Shown: positions 17,085-24,066 of the stretch, one piece after another
How the letters are laid out: each line of letters begins with the position of its first letter
Numbering within the stretch: the stretch's first letter is position 1
Assembly: GCF_002156385.1 (NCBI RefSeq)
Contig: NZ_MVJM01000004.1
Span: forward strand, 1,533-65,532
Length of the DNA: 64,000 bases
Reading direction: 5' to 3'
From: Halalkalibacter urbisdiaboli
GTDB taxonomy: Bacteria; Bacillota; Bacilli; Bacillales; Bacillaceae_D
Program-made: the position numbers and the translations under genes
Notes under the pieces: generated by a model
The model's input: the letters and a program-made list of their open reading frames with translations, nothing else
The model's database searches: none
What the model was told of the DNA's origin: nothing

Positions 17085-17579
17085 CTATAATAAACTTCCG
17101 ACTGTAAATGCTGGTGAATCTATATTATCTGATATTATTTTCGAAGAACCCTCGTTACCCTCATTATATTTCGCTAATATCTCTTTTACATGTTGATAAT
17201 GAGAATGTGCTTGTTCAAGCATTCCATTTAATAAAGCCTGACGCTCTTCATCTTGAAATCCATAAAGTGCAAGGTTCAAATGTTCAATAAAATGACGCAG
17301 CCCGTATGTTTCTAAATATAATGCTTGTAGAAAATGATTAGAGGGCCAAGGCCTTAGTGATTCGGGGGTATCATCTTGCTGGAAATTAGCAATAACATCT
17401 AATAGTTCCTTCACCCTACCTAACCGTTCCTCTTCCTCATCATATATGTGACGGTGATATAGACGCTCGTAATCACTTTGGGCGCTTTTGATTACAGGAG
17501 CTAATATTGCTAAAAAATCTTCAATCGCCGCTTTTGCTAGAAGCATGCTTTGATGAAGTTCAGCAAGTTCTTGCTTCAA
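17085..17579 (-). CDS. Encapsulin cargo: iron-mineralising IMEF ferritin-like protein
   Basis: A 164-aa mainly helical protein. The C-terminus ends FTVGSLL (158-164), a clear encapsulin targeting peptide, after a flexible Ser/Asn-rich linker. The body has ferritin-like helices rich in Glu and His (YHRHIYDEEEERL, LETYGLRHFIEHLNLALYGF, EQAHSHYQHVKEIL). IMEF is known from Firmicute encapsulins as a ferroxidase cargo that builds very large iron cores. It starts with TTG, with AGGGTGA upstream. The direct linkage to encapsulin makes the call firm. Confidence 0.93.
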   Translation of the reverse strand: MKQELAELHQSMLLAKAAIEDFLAILAPVIKSAQSDYERLYHRHIYDEEEERLGRVKELLDVIANFQQDDTPESLRPWPSNHFLQALYLETYGLRHFIEHLNLALYGFQDEERQALLNGMLEQAHSHYQHVKEILAKYNEGNEGSSKIISDNIDSPAFTVGSLL

Positions 17580-17662
17580 ATGTACTCACCCTCTCATAGA
17601 ACGACTTCATTTAGTTTATTTTACCATACCCTTATTCTTATTCAAACTAACTTTAACTTTCT

Positions 17663-18304
17663 TTAGTCCATACAGTTTTCTAAAAATGAACAACTCAAAC
17701 ATGGAATGTCTTCGATGCTCGAAAGCTGTTCGTTTTGTTTTGGTAAATGTATGTATCGATGGGCCCGCTTCAAATCAAATACTTCAATTTGCTCTGGTAA
17801 ACGTCCAAACGTTTTAACAGAAAAGGCTTTAACAACATTCCAATAAGCAGGTAATAATGTTTCATCGGTTTCACTTAATATTTTTTTTATAACAAAAGAA
17901 TGCTCTGTCCAATTCCCTACATCAAATAGTAATGTGGCATGGTCCTTTTGTTCTTCAAATAAAAAGACAGGCGGCTTCATCCTTTTCTCTGATAATAAAA
18001 ATAGCAATAGATGGTCCGATACAAAGGCAAATGTTGTTACATAATGAGCAACATTATGAAAGCAGTCTCGGTTCACTTTTCCCCAATGCCTACCTATTAG
18101 ATGAAGGACGTTGAGACTTGTCCTTTCATTAAGAGACAACTGAAAGTATTCCAATACAATTTGGTTTATCACATTTTGAACGACATGTTGCCAAGTTAAC
18201 TGTAATGTACCCAAATTCTTTTGGAAATAAAAGCGGTATGGACAAGCAATAAAATCATATAGTAGTTCTTCCTTTTGTAGTATTGTATGAAGATTACTTG
18301 TCAT
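17663..18304 (-). CDS. Cas4/AddB-like cysteine-cluster protein of unknown function in encapsulin operon
   Basis: A 213-aa protein. The N-terminus has LLYDFIACPYRFYFQ (Cys21), as in the PD-(D/E)XK nucleases of the RecB/AddB/Cas4 group. The C-terminus has C202-x2-C205-x5-C211. One cysteine early plus CxxCx5C at the end is the pattern that binds a 4Fe-4S cluster in Cas4 and AddB. A possible active-site remnant is FDLKR (about 177-181), but I cannot see a full Asp/Glu-x-Lys core. It may be an inactive nuclease fold used as an iron-sulphur sensor or redox partner. ATG at 18304 has AGGAGGT upstream. It lies 10 bases after the DUF2325 gene and 83 bases before IMEF. The function is unknown and the fold is inference. 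Confidence 0.7.
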   Translation of the reverse strand: MTSNLHTILQKEELLYDFIACPYRFYFQKNLGTLQLTWQHVVQNVINQIVLEYFQLSLNERTSLNVLHLIGRHWGKVNRDCFHNVAHYVTTFAFVSDHLLLFLLSEKRMKPPVFLFEEQKDHATLLFDVGNWTEHSFVIKKILSETDETLLPAYWNVVKAFSVKTFGRLPEQIEVFDLKRAHRYIHLPKQNEQLSSIEDIPCLSCSFLENCMD

Positions 18305-18314
18305 TCATGACCTC

Positions 18315-18650
18315 CTAATGTCCCTGTCTAGCTTGATAGTATTGGCATTCCTTTCTTTTCTCACATCCGTATTCACAGCGATCAATGGCTTGATATATCG
18401 AACACCATGAACGTTTAGCATAACAAATCGGTATCTCTTGTTCTGTTGCTTTCCTTTTTAGTACCGACGTTAAATTATGATTAATAAAATCGGTTAAAAC
18501 AAGAATTAAATCAATGTGCGTTGGAATTTCTTTCTTTACCATCTGTGTTTTCCGACCACTTATATGAATGATTTCGCTAAAGCCTAACTCCTCAAGTTTT
18601 TTAGGAATTGAACCTAACCGGTCTGCTCCAACAATCATTAATGAAGACAT
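18315..18650 (-). CDS. DUF2325 family cysteine-rich protein, first gene of encapsulin operon
   Basis: A 111-aa protein of the DUF2325 type: an N-terminal Rossmann-like half (MIVGADRLGSIPKKLEELGFSEI, then HIDLILVLTDFINHNL) and a KRSWCSIYQAI motif. The C-terminus adds cysteines C92-x3-C96-x5-C102, with C76 and C83 before. These may bind metal or an iron-sulphur cluster; that is inference. AAAAGGAGTG precedes the ATG. It heads the operon DUF2325 - cysteine protein - IMEF - encapsulin and directly follows the Fur-like boxes at 18682-18718. Confidence 0.8.
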   Translation of the reverse strand: MSSLMIVGADRLGSIPKKLEELGFSEIIHISGRKTQMVKKEIPTHIDLILVLTDFINHNLTSVLKRKATEQEIPICYAKRSWCSIYQAIDRCEYGCEKRKECQYYQARQGH

Positions 18651-18681
18651 CTATGTCACTCCTTTTATTGCGATGTGATAA

Positions 18682-18718
18682 CAATTCTCATTATCATTGT
18701 AAATGAAATTCATTCTCA
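18682..18718. promoter_or_regulatory. Tandem Fur-like boxes upstream of the encapsulin operon
   Basis: Two 15-mers read against TGATAATnATTATCA: CAATTCTCATTATCA (18682-18696, 10 of 14) and TGAAATTCATTCTCA (18704-18718, 11 of 14). They lie 32-68 bases upstream of the first operon gene and also within the mgtE upstream region. Confidence 0.6.
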
Positions 18719-18771
18719 ACGTCAATAGCATTTATAAATATATGGTAAAAAAATCAATTCAATTCTTAGAT

Positions 18772-18796
18772 GTTTTATTGCTTGAAAAACGGGTAT
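18772..18796 (+). promoter_or_regulatory. Candidate sigma-B promoter of mgtE
   Basis: GTTTTA (18772-18777), a 13-base spacer and GGGTAT (18791-18796). The spacing is identical to that of the rsbV promoter, with one mismatch in the -35 box. It lies 80 bases before the mgtE start. Confidence 0.5.
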
Positions 18797-18876
18797 GTTG
18801 TATTGTTATATTCGGTAACCTAATAAAAAAACTGTACATTACGCATTAGAATACTCTTCAAAGTGAGGTGAATGAT

Positions 18877-20241
18877 TTGATTGCAAACATGACAGAGGAT
18901 CAACTTCTCGTACTCGTCATTAAATACATAAAAGAAGCAAAACGTGGCGCTCTGCAACAATTACTTGACGAATTACACCCCTATGATGTGGCTCAGCTAT
19001 ATCGTGGACTTCCAGAGAAGCACCACCACAAATTTTTAACTTTTTTAACACCTGACCAAATTGCAGATTTAATTCAAGAGCTTGAATATGAAATGCAAAT
19101 GGAAATTTTACATAGGCTCGGTATCGAACGTTCATCTAAAGTCATGAACTTAATGGAAAATGATGACTTAGCCGATTTATTAAATGAGTTATCTGTTGAT
19201 AAAATTCAAGAGTTTTTGAATGTCATGAAAAAAGAGGATTCCCAAAAAATCCGCTCACTTTTAAGCTATCCAGCAGATACAGCTGGTGGTTTAATGACAA
19301 ACGAATTTGTATGGATACGCGATGACCAAACCGTAAGACAAGCTGTTGACAAATTAAAGGAGTATGCCAGCTTTTCCGAGAACATTTATTACCTATATGT
19401 AATTAATGATGATAAAAAGTTAGTCGGTGTAGTCTCTTATCGAGATTTATTAATTGCTGATGTTAATGATAAAATTGAGGATTTAATGTTTAGCAGGGTT
19501 GTATCTGTTCAAGTTGATACAGATCAGGAGCAGGTCGTTCAAATTATTGAACGATATGACTTCATTGCTGTCCCTGTTGTTGATGAAAATAATACATTAC
19601 TTGGTATTATTACGGTCGATGATGCCATTGATGTTGTAATCCGAGAAGCAAATGAAGACATTGAAAGAATTTCCGCCGTTGGTCGTGATATTGACTTTAA
19701 TACTAAGGCTATAACAGCTTCCGTACGACGTTTGCCTTGGCTTATTTTACTTTTATTTATCGGCCTTGTATCTGGTAGTATCATAAGTGGATTTGAAGAA
19801 ACGTTGGAACAGGTTGTGGCGTTGATTTTCTTTATGCCTATGATTGCAGGTATGACGGGGAATACGGGGACGCAATCCCTTGCCGTGGTTGTCCGTGGTA
19901 TCGTTACTACGGATGTTGATAGAAAAACGGTCATTAGACTAGTACTTCGTGAATTACGAGTTGGGATTATAATCGGAATTACATGTGGAATTTTAATTTC
20001 ATTTATTGCTTTCTTTTGGAGACAGGATCTCGTTCTCGGCTTAGTGGTAGGTTCTTCTCTACTTTTAACGTTAATTATTGGAACGCTTGCTGGAACCATT
20101 ATTCCGCTAACACTTTACCGCTTTGGAATTGATCCTGCTGTCGCTTCCGGTCCTTTAATTACGACGCTAAATGATATCTTCTCATTATTAATTTATTTTG
20201 GTATTGCAACCACATTCCTTCATCATCTTAGTGGGATGTAA
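18877..20241 (+). CDS. mgtE: Magnesium transporter MgtE
   Basis: A 454-aa MgtE channel. It has an N-terminal helical Mg-sensing domain (about 1-125), a CBS pair (about 130-250), the plug helix and five C-terminal membrane helices (about 280-450) with the signature MIAGMTGNTGTQSLAVVVRG and the FGIDPAVASGPLITTLND ion-pore segment. I chose the TTG at 18877: GAGGTGA lies 5 bases upstream, while the GTG at 18868 lies inside that site. No M-box magnesium riboswitch is visible in the leader. A candidate sigma-B promoter precedes it. Confidence 0.95.
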   Translation: MIANMTEDQLLVLVIKYIKEAKRGALQQLLDELHPYDVAQLYRGLPEKHHHKFLTFLTPDQIADLIQELEYEMQMEILHRLGIERSSKVMNLMENDDLADLLNELSVDKIQEFLNVMKKEDSQKIRSLLSYPADTAGGLMTNEFVWIRDDQTVRQAVDKLKEYASFSENIYYLYVINDDKKLVGVVSYRDLLIADVNDKIEDLMFSRVVSVQVDTDQEQVVQIIERYDFIAVPVVDENNTLLGIITVDDAIDVVIREANEDIERISAVGRDIDFNTKAITASVRRLPWLILLLFIGLVSGSIISGFEETLEQVVALIFFMPMIAGMTGNTGTQSLAVVVRGIVTTDVDRKTVIRLVLRELRVGIIIGITCGILISFIAFFWRQDLVLGLVVGSSLLLTLIIGTLAGTIIPLTLYRFGIDPAVASGPLITTLNDIFSLLIYFGIATTFLHHLSGM

Positions 20242-20268
20242 CCCGAACATATTAATTATCATCTGTTT

Positions 20269-20297
20269 AAAAAAGCATGGGATTCCATGCTTTTTTC
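20269..20297 (+). terminator. Terminator after mgtE
   Basis: AAAAAGCATGG GATT CCATGCTTTTTT, a stem with a perfect T-run. Confidence 0.88.
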
Positions 20298-20368
20298 GTT
20301 TCCTGACATGAAAAGGAAGCCCTTCGCATATAATCGAACAGCTTGTCAAAAACAGTGAAGGTGATATT

Positions 20369-20953
20369 GTGATAAAAACCTTGCTCTACCTTATCATTGG
20401 TTGTCTCATTATTGGTGTCGGGATTAATATGTTCTTTGTATCCTACCACCTCTTAGATGGGGGAATTATTGGTCTAGGTTTAATCGCCCATTATTTATGG
20501 GGAACCCCAGTCGGTATAACATTTATCGTTATTAGTATTCCCATTTACCTCTATGCTTGGAAGTATTATCGCTCCTTCTTGTATAACAGTCTTGCTGGAT
20601 TACTATTATCGGCAGTATTTATTGATTGGCTTTCCCTATTTAAGTTGCATACAATAACAACGGATCCTTTAACAAGCGCTCTCCTTGGGGGAACTTTGCT
20701 CGGAATTGGCGTAGGCCTTATGTTTCGAGTAGATATTAGTACAGGGGGGTTAGATTTACTTGCCCAAATGACGGCAAAAAAAATGGATTGGAATGTTGGG
20801 ATATTGGTCTTTATTTTTGATTTACTTGTAGTCTTTGCCGGCCTTGCCACCATTACTTGGGATGAGTTGATTTTATCAGTGATCGCAGTTGCTGCAACTG
20901 GAGCCGCCACCATTTTAATGACCTTATCCTCTCCACAAAAAGTTCATGTATAA
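20369..20953 (+). CDS. YitT family membrane protein, short form
   Basis: A 194-aa protein with about five to six membrane helices. The DUF161/YitT-type motifs are seen (GINMFFVSYHLLDGGIIGLGLIAHY and the second-repeat form RVDISTGGLDLLAQM). Usual YitT proteins are about 280 aa and carry a C-terminal cytosolic DUF2179 domain; that domain is absent here, so this is the membrane part only. The start is GTG with GAAGGTGATATT upstream. Function of the family is not known. Confidence 0.85.
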   Translation: MIKTLLYLIIGCLIIGVGINMFFVSYHLLDGGIIGLGLIAHYLWGTPVGITFIVISIPIYLYAWKYYRSFLYNSLAGLLLSAVFIDWLSLFKLHTITTDPLTSALLGGTLLGIGVGLMFRVDISTGGLDLLAQMTAKKMDWNVGILVFIFDLLVVFAGLATITWDELILSVIAVAATGAATILMTLSSPQKVHV

Positions 20954-20959
20954 CAGATA

Positions 20960-20997
20960 AAAGGAAGAATCACTCTCTCTTGATTCTTCCTTTTTTA
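20960..20997 (+). terminator. Terminator after the YitT-family gene
   Basis: AAGGAAGAATCA ... TGATTCTTCCTT stem followed by TTTT. Its T-run overlaps the stop codon of the opposing 32-aa ORF. Confidence 0.85.
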
Positions 20998-21093
20998 TCG
21001 TGTTATATAGTCCCCTATTACCCAATACAAAAGACCGTATAAAGCCGTAATCGTAGCAATTAAAATAAATAATTTTTTATTTGAAAGCCTCAA
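20995..21093 (-). CDS. Possible 32-aa single-span membrane peptide
   Basis: A short ORF with a TTG start, AGGTGA 7 bases upstream, a basic N-terminus (MRLSNKK), one hydrophobic segment (LFILIATITALYGLLYWVI) and a short polar end. The composition and ribosome site suggest a real small membrane protein. I do not recognise it. It is convergent with the YitT-family gene, and its stop overlaps that gene's terminator. Confidence 0.45.
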   Translation of the reverse strand: MRLSNKKLFILIATITALYGLLYWVIGDYITR

Positions 21094-21292
21094 TTTCTTT
21101 TCACCTACCTCTATATCCTAGCCATATTATAACAAGGTTTATCTTCATTTAAACAATAACTTGTGACAACCTCATAAACTTTCCATTTACGATTTCTTGA
21201 TTTAAGAACATACTTTAGGCACTTCCCCTATTTAGCGGCTACTTATTTAAATTCAAAACTTGTGGTAAACTAAAGATACTGAGGTGAAGAAC

Positions 21293-21601
21293 ATGGATTA
21301 TAGCCAAATGTGTCCAAAGTATGAGATGGCAATGGAGCTATTAGGTAAAAAGTGGAATGGTTTGATTATTCGTGTCTTACTTGACGGCCCAAAACGCTTT
21401 AAAGATATTAAATCACAAATACCGGAAATGAGTGACCGCATTCTTACCGAACGAATGAAAGAATTAGAGTCTGCTAATATCGTTGAACGAACGGTCTACC
21501 CTGAGAAGCCTGTTCGGATTGAATATTCATTAACTGATAAAGGAATGGCTTTAGAATCGGTTATTGAATCCATCCAATCCTGGGGTGAACACTGGATTTA
21601 G
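21293..21601 (+). CDS. HxlR family winged-helix regulator
   Basis: A 102-aa HxlR/MarR-like regulator: CPKYEMAMELLGKKWNGLIIRVLLDGPKRFKDIKSQIP and the recognition part MSDRILTERMKELESANIVERTVYP. There is a single N-terminal cysteine (Cys7), which in some HxlR proteins senses electrophiles. The ATG at 21293 has GAGGTG upstream; the GTG at 21284 lies inside that site. The target is not obvious, since no divergent enzyme gene adjoins it. Confidence 0.9.
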   Translation: MDYSQMCPKYEMAMELLGKKWNGLIIRVLLDGPKRFKDIKSQIPEMSDRILTERMKELESANIVERTVYPEKPVRIEYSLTDKGMALESVIESIQSWGEHWI

Positions 21602-21643
21602 AAAAAAACGAATGCCCAATGACTAGGCACTCGTTTTTTTCTT
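21602..21643 (+). terminator. Terminator after the HxlR gene
   Basis: AAAAAAACGAATGCC ... GGCACTCGTTTTTTT stem with one mismatch and a long T-run. Confidence 0.8.
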
Positions 21644-21658
21644 TTTGAGGCAGGCTAA

Positions 21659-21876
21659 CTAAGTACAAGCCGCACCAAGTAAGGGAAACACCTTTATAAT
21701 ATAACCACCTGTTAAATTGTAACCAAAGGCAATAAGAAGTGGACCCAAGTCTTCCAAAATAGTTTGACCAGAAATCGCTAGGCAATTTCCTCCAAAACCC
21801 TCAACGCCCCCCGAGAAACAGCAAATAAAAAGAATGTGGCTGAAACGGCGCCTTACGTTCTAACATATTTTCCCCC
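21659..21876 (-). pseudogene. Probable frameshifted remnant of a small hydrophobic protein gene
   Basis: The minus strand has a start-like ATG region (MLERKAPFQPHSFYLLFLGG), then after a run of six Gs the coding sense moves to another frame ending in a glycine-rich hydrophobic segment (LAISGQTILEDLGPLLIAFG and further to the stop at 21659). Each part reads like protein, but no single frame joins them. I do not recognise the family. The shift at the G-run could be a real decay or an assembly error. The rest of the 384-base gap 21602-21985 holds only the terminator and the leader of the next gene. Confidence 0.3.
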
Positions 21877-21985
21877 ATAAAATTCATTATGTTTAATCTC
21901 TACTCATCTTACCATACTAAAGAAGAGCTTTTGTAAACCATGCAATTCCCCTTGTCTTACAGTCTCTTAGAAAGGAGCTTGATCC

Positions 21986-23878
21986 ATGCAGGTTGCAATT
22001 AAACCTTTTATTTTACTTTTGCTACTCACGACTATCCCTACACAAATTCATGCAGATTCGATAACTCAGGAAGAAGTGAACGGTGTAACCTTTATTGAAA
22101 CGATCATCTCTCTTCTTGATATCGATTTACAGGAACCGTTTATTTCAAACTCTAAACAAAATCCTTACATAGAAGCTGCTTACCGAACAAAAATATTAAC
22201 GAATGGGGAGCAAATAAACTTGCAACGTACAATTACTCGAGAGCAAGCATACGCACTAGTGATTCGTAGTTTAAATCTTAGCAACCAATATTCGCGGAGC
22301 TCTTTATTAAGAAAGGTAAAAGATCATCATCAAATCTCTTCCGAATATCTCTCTGAGCTAACAGCTGCTGTTGAACTAGGATTAATTACGACAGACCAGT
22401 CGAAGAATTTCCGCCCCAAAAAGCCGTTAACAACTAAAGACCTTGCAGAGCTTATTTCTACCTTTAAAGAAAAGCTCACCTTTATCCCAATTATCCATAC
22501 AAATGATTTACATGGGCGAATTTTACATCAAAAAGCAAATGGCGAGTTAGGACTTGCAAAGATTTCAAACATTGTTAATCATGTCCGCTCTTCTTACTCA
22601 CATGCCTTTGTATTTGATCTAGGAGACACATTCCATGGAACAAATCTTGTTAATTTCAATAAAGGAAATGTTGTTGCGGAAAGCTTAAATACCATTCAAT
22701 ACGATGCAATGGTACCGGGAAATCACGATTTTAATTACGGAACTCGCCACCTTCTTACGTTAAGAGATTCATTATCATTCCCGCTACTTGGGGCAAACGC
22801 CATTCATAATGGTGAAGCACTATTTCAGCGTTACACAATCATGGAAAAAGCGGGAAAAACATTTGCAGTTATCGGTATTCTCGCAACAGATACAGCGATA
22901 AAAACAAGCCCTTCAAACATAAAGGGTATTACATTTGAAGATGAGATTGACGTAACTAAAACCATTGTAGAAGCAGTAAAAAAAGACGTCGACCATGTGA
23001 TTGTATTATCTCACGCTGGTTTAAAAATAGATAAACTCATTGCAGAGAAAGTTGAAGGCATTGATATTATCCTAGGAGGCCATAGTCACGATACGATTGA
23101 AACCCCTTTAAAAATTAAGCAAACCTTTTTAACCCAATCAGCTGAATATGGTAAGGCGGTAGGACATACAAATTTAATTTTTCACGGCGAAGAATTGATA
23201 GGGATTAATGGATTTCTATATCGAGATCATCCTTCAAAAATGAAAGATCCCAAAATTGAACGTTTAATCGACGTATACAAACAAAAGGTGAAACAATCAC
23301 TAAATGAGGTAGTCGCAACCATTCCTATAACCTTACATGGGAAACGGGAACTTGTTCGAACAAGTGAAACAAATTTAGGTAAATTGCTTGCTGATACAAT
23401 GAGGATAAAGGCCGATACAGATATTGCATTTACAAATGGAGGGATTATTAGGGCTGACATTAAAGAAGGTGAGGTTACCCGTGATGATGTTTTAACAGCT
23501 CTCCCCTTTGATAATAAACTTGTCCAACTAACAATTACTGGTAAAGAATTAATGGAGTGTTTAGAGCATGCTGTTCGATTATACCCTGAGCAAAACGGTG
23601 GCTTTTTACACATATCCGGCTTTCAATTTTCCTTCAACCCAAGTAAACAACCAGGAGACAGAGTCTCTAATGTTGTGATTGACGGGGAACCACTTGATCC
23701 ACAAAAAAACTATTCTGTTGCGACAAATGATTTTATTGCAAGCGGCGGTGATGGTTTCACTATGCTTGATGTTATAGAAAAACATAAGAGCGGCGAAGCC
23801 TTAAGCAATATTCTAGCTGACGGCTTACAATCTCATGTGCCAATCCCTGCTGATACAAGGATTACTGTAAATGATTAA
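21986..23878 (+). CDS. Exported 5'-nucleotidase/2',3'-cyclic phosphodiesterase with N-terminal SLH-like repeats
   Basis: A 630-aa secreted protein. It has a signal peptide (1-23), a region of about 130 aa with SLH-like repeats (for example YIEAAYRTKIL then ITREQAYALVIRSL, and AAVELGLITTD), a calcineurin-like metallophosphoesterase domain (about 165-395; metal motifs HTNDLHGR, DLGDTFHG, PGNHDFNYG, LGGHSHDT) and a 5'-nucleotidase C-terminal domain (about 440-600; ETNLGKLLADTMR, TNGGIIRADI, SGGDGFTM). It should release phosphate and nucleosides from extracellular nucleotides, fixed to the cell wall by the SLH-like part. AAAGGAG precedes the ATG. Confidence 0.92.
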   Translation: MQVAIKPFILLLLLTTIPTQIHADSITQEEVNGVTFIETIISLLDIDLQEPFISNSKQNPYIEAAYRTKILTNGEQINLQRTITREQAYALVIRSLNLSNQYSRSSLLRKVKDHHQISSEYLSELTAAVELGLITTDQSKNFRPKKPLTTKDLAELISTFKEKLTFIPIIHTNDLHGRILHQKANGELGLAKISNIVNHVRSSYSHAFVFDLGDTFHGTNLVNFNKGNVVAESLNTIQYDAMVPGNHDFNYGTRHLLTLRDSLSFPLLGANAIHNGEALFQRYTIMEKAGKTFAVIGILATDTAIKTSPSNIKGITFEDEIDVTKTIVEAVKKDVDHVIVLSHAGLKIDKLIAEKVEGIDIILGGHSHDTIETPLKIKQTFLTQSAEYGKAVGHTNLIFHGEELIGINGFLYRDHPSKMKDPKIERLIDVYKQKVKQSLNEVVATIPITLHGKRELVRTSETNLGKLLADTMRIKADTDIAFTNGGIIRADIKEGEVTRDDVLTALPFDNKLVQLTITGKELMECLEHAVRLYPEQNGGFLHISGFQFSFNPSKQPGDRVSNVVIDGEPLDPQKNYSVATNDFIASGGDGFTMLDVIEKHKSGEALSNILADGLQSHVPIPADTRITVND

Positions 23879-23955
23879 AAAGCAGGAGAAAGGGGTTATC
23901 TCAAAAGCATAAAGCGTGCACAGCAATGGCTTAGTCCGCTACTCTCATTGCATGA

Positions 23956-23998
23956 AGGCTGTGCCAAAAGGTTAAAAACCAACCTTTTGGCACAGCCT
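23956..23998 (+). terminator. Repeated terminator hairpin, copy 1
   Basis: AGGCTGTGCCAAAAGGTT ... AACCTTTTGGCACAGCCT, an 18-bp stem. An almost identical hairpin occurs at 44894-44938. Confidence 0.75.
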
Positions 23999-24066
23999 CT
24001 TTCATAAAATTTCTTTTTTTTCGCAAACTATACTTGTTAGGATAACTAAGCTAAGGGAGTGTTTTG

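Noticed and set aside
18720-18876. M-box magnesium riboswitch before mgtE
   Set aside because: The leader is short and I found none of the conserved M-box blocks.
21561-21785. 74-aa minus-strand frame after the HxlR gene
   Set aside because: It runs through the terminator and back into the HxlR gene; the region reads better as a frameshifted remnant in another frame.
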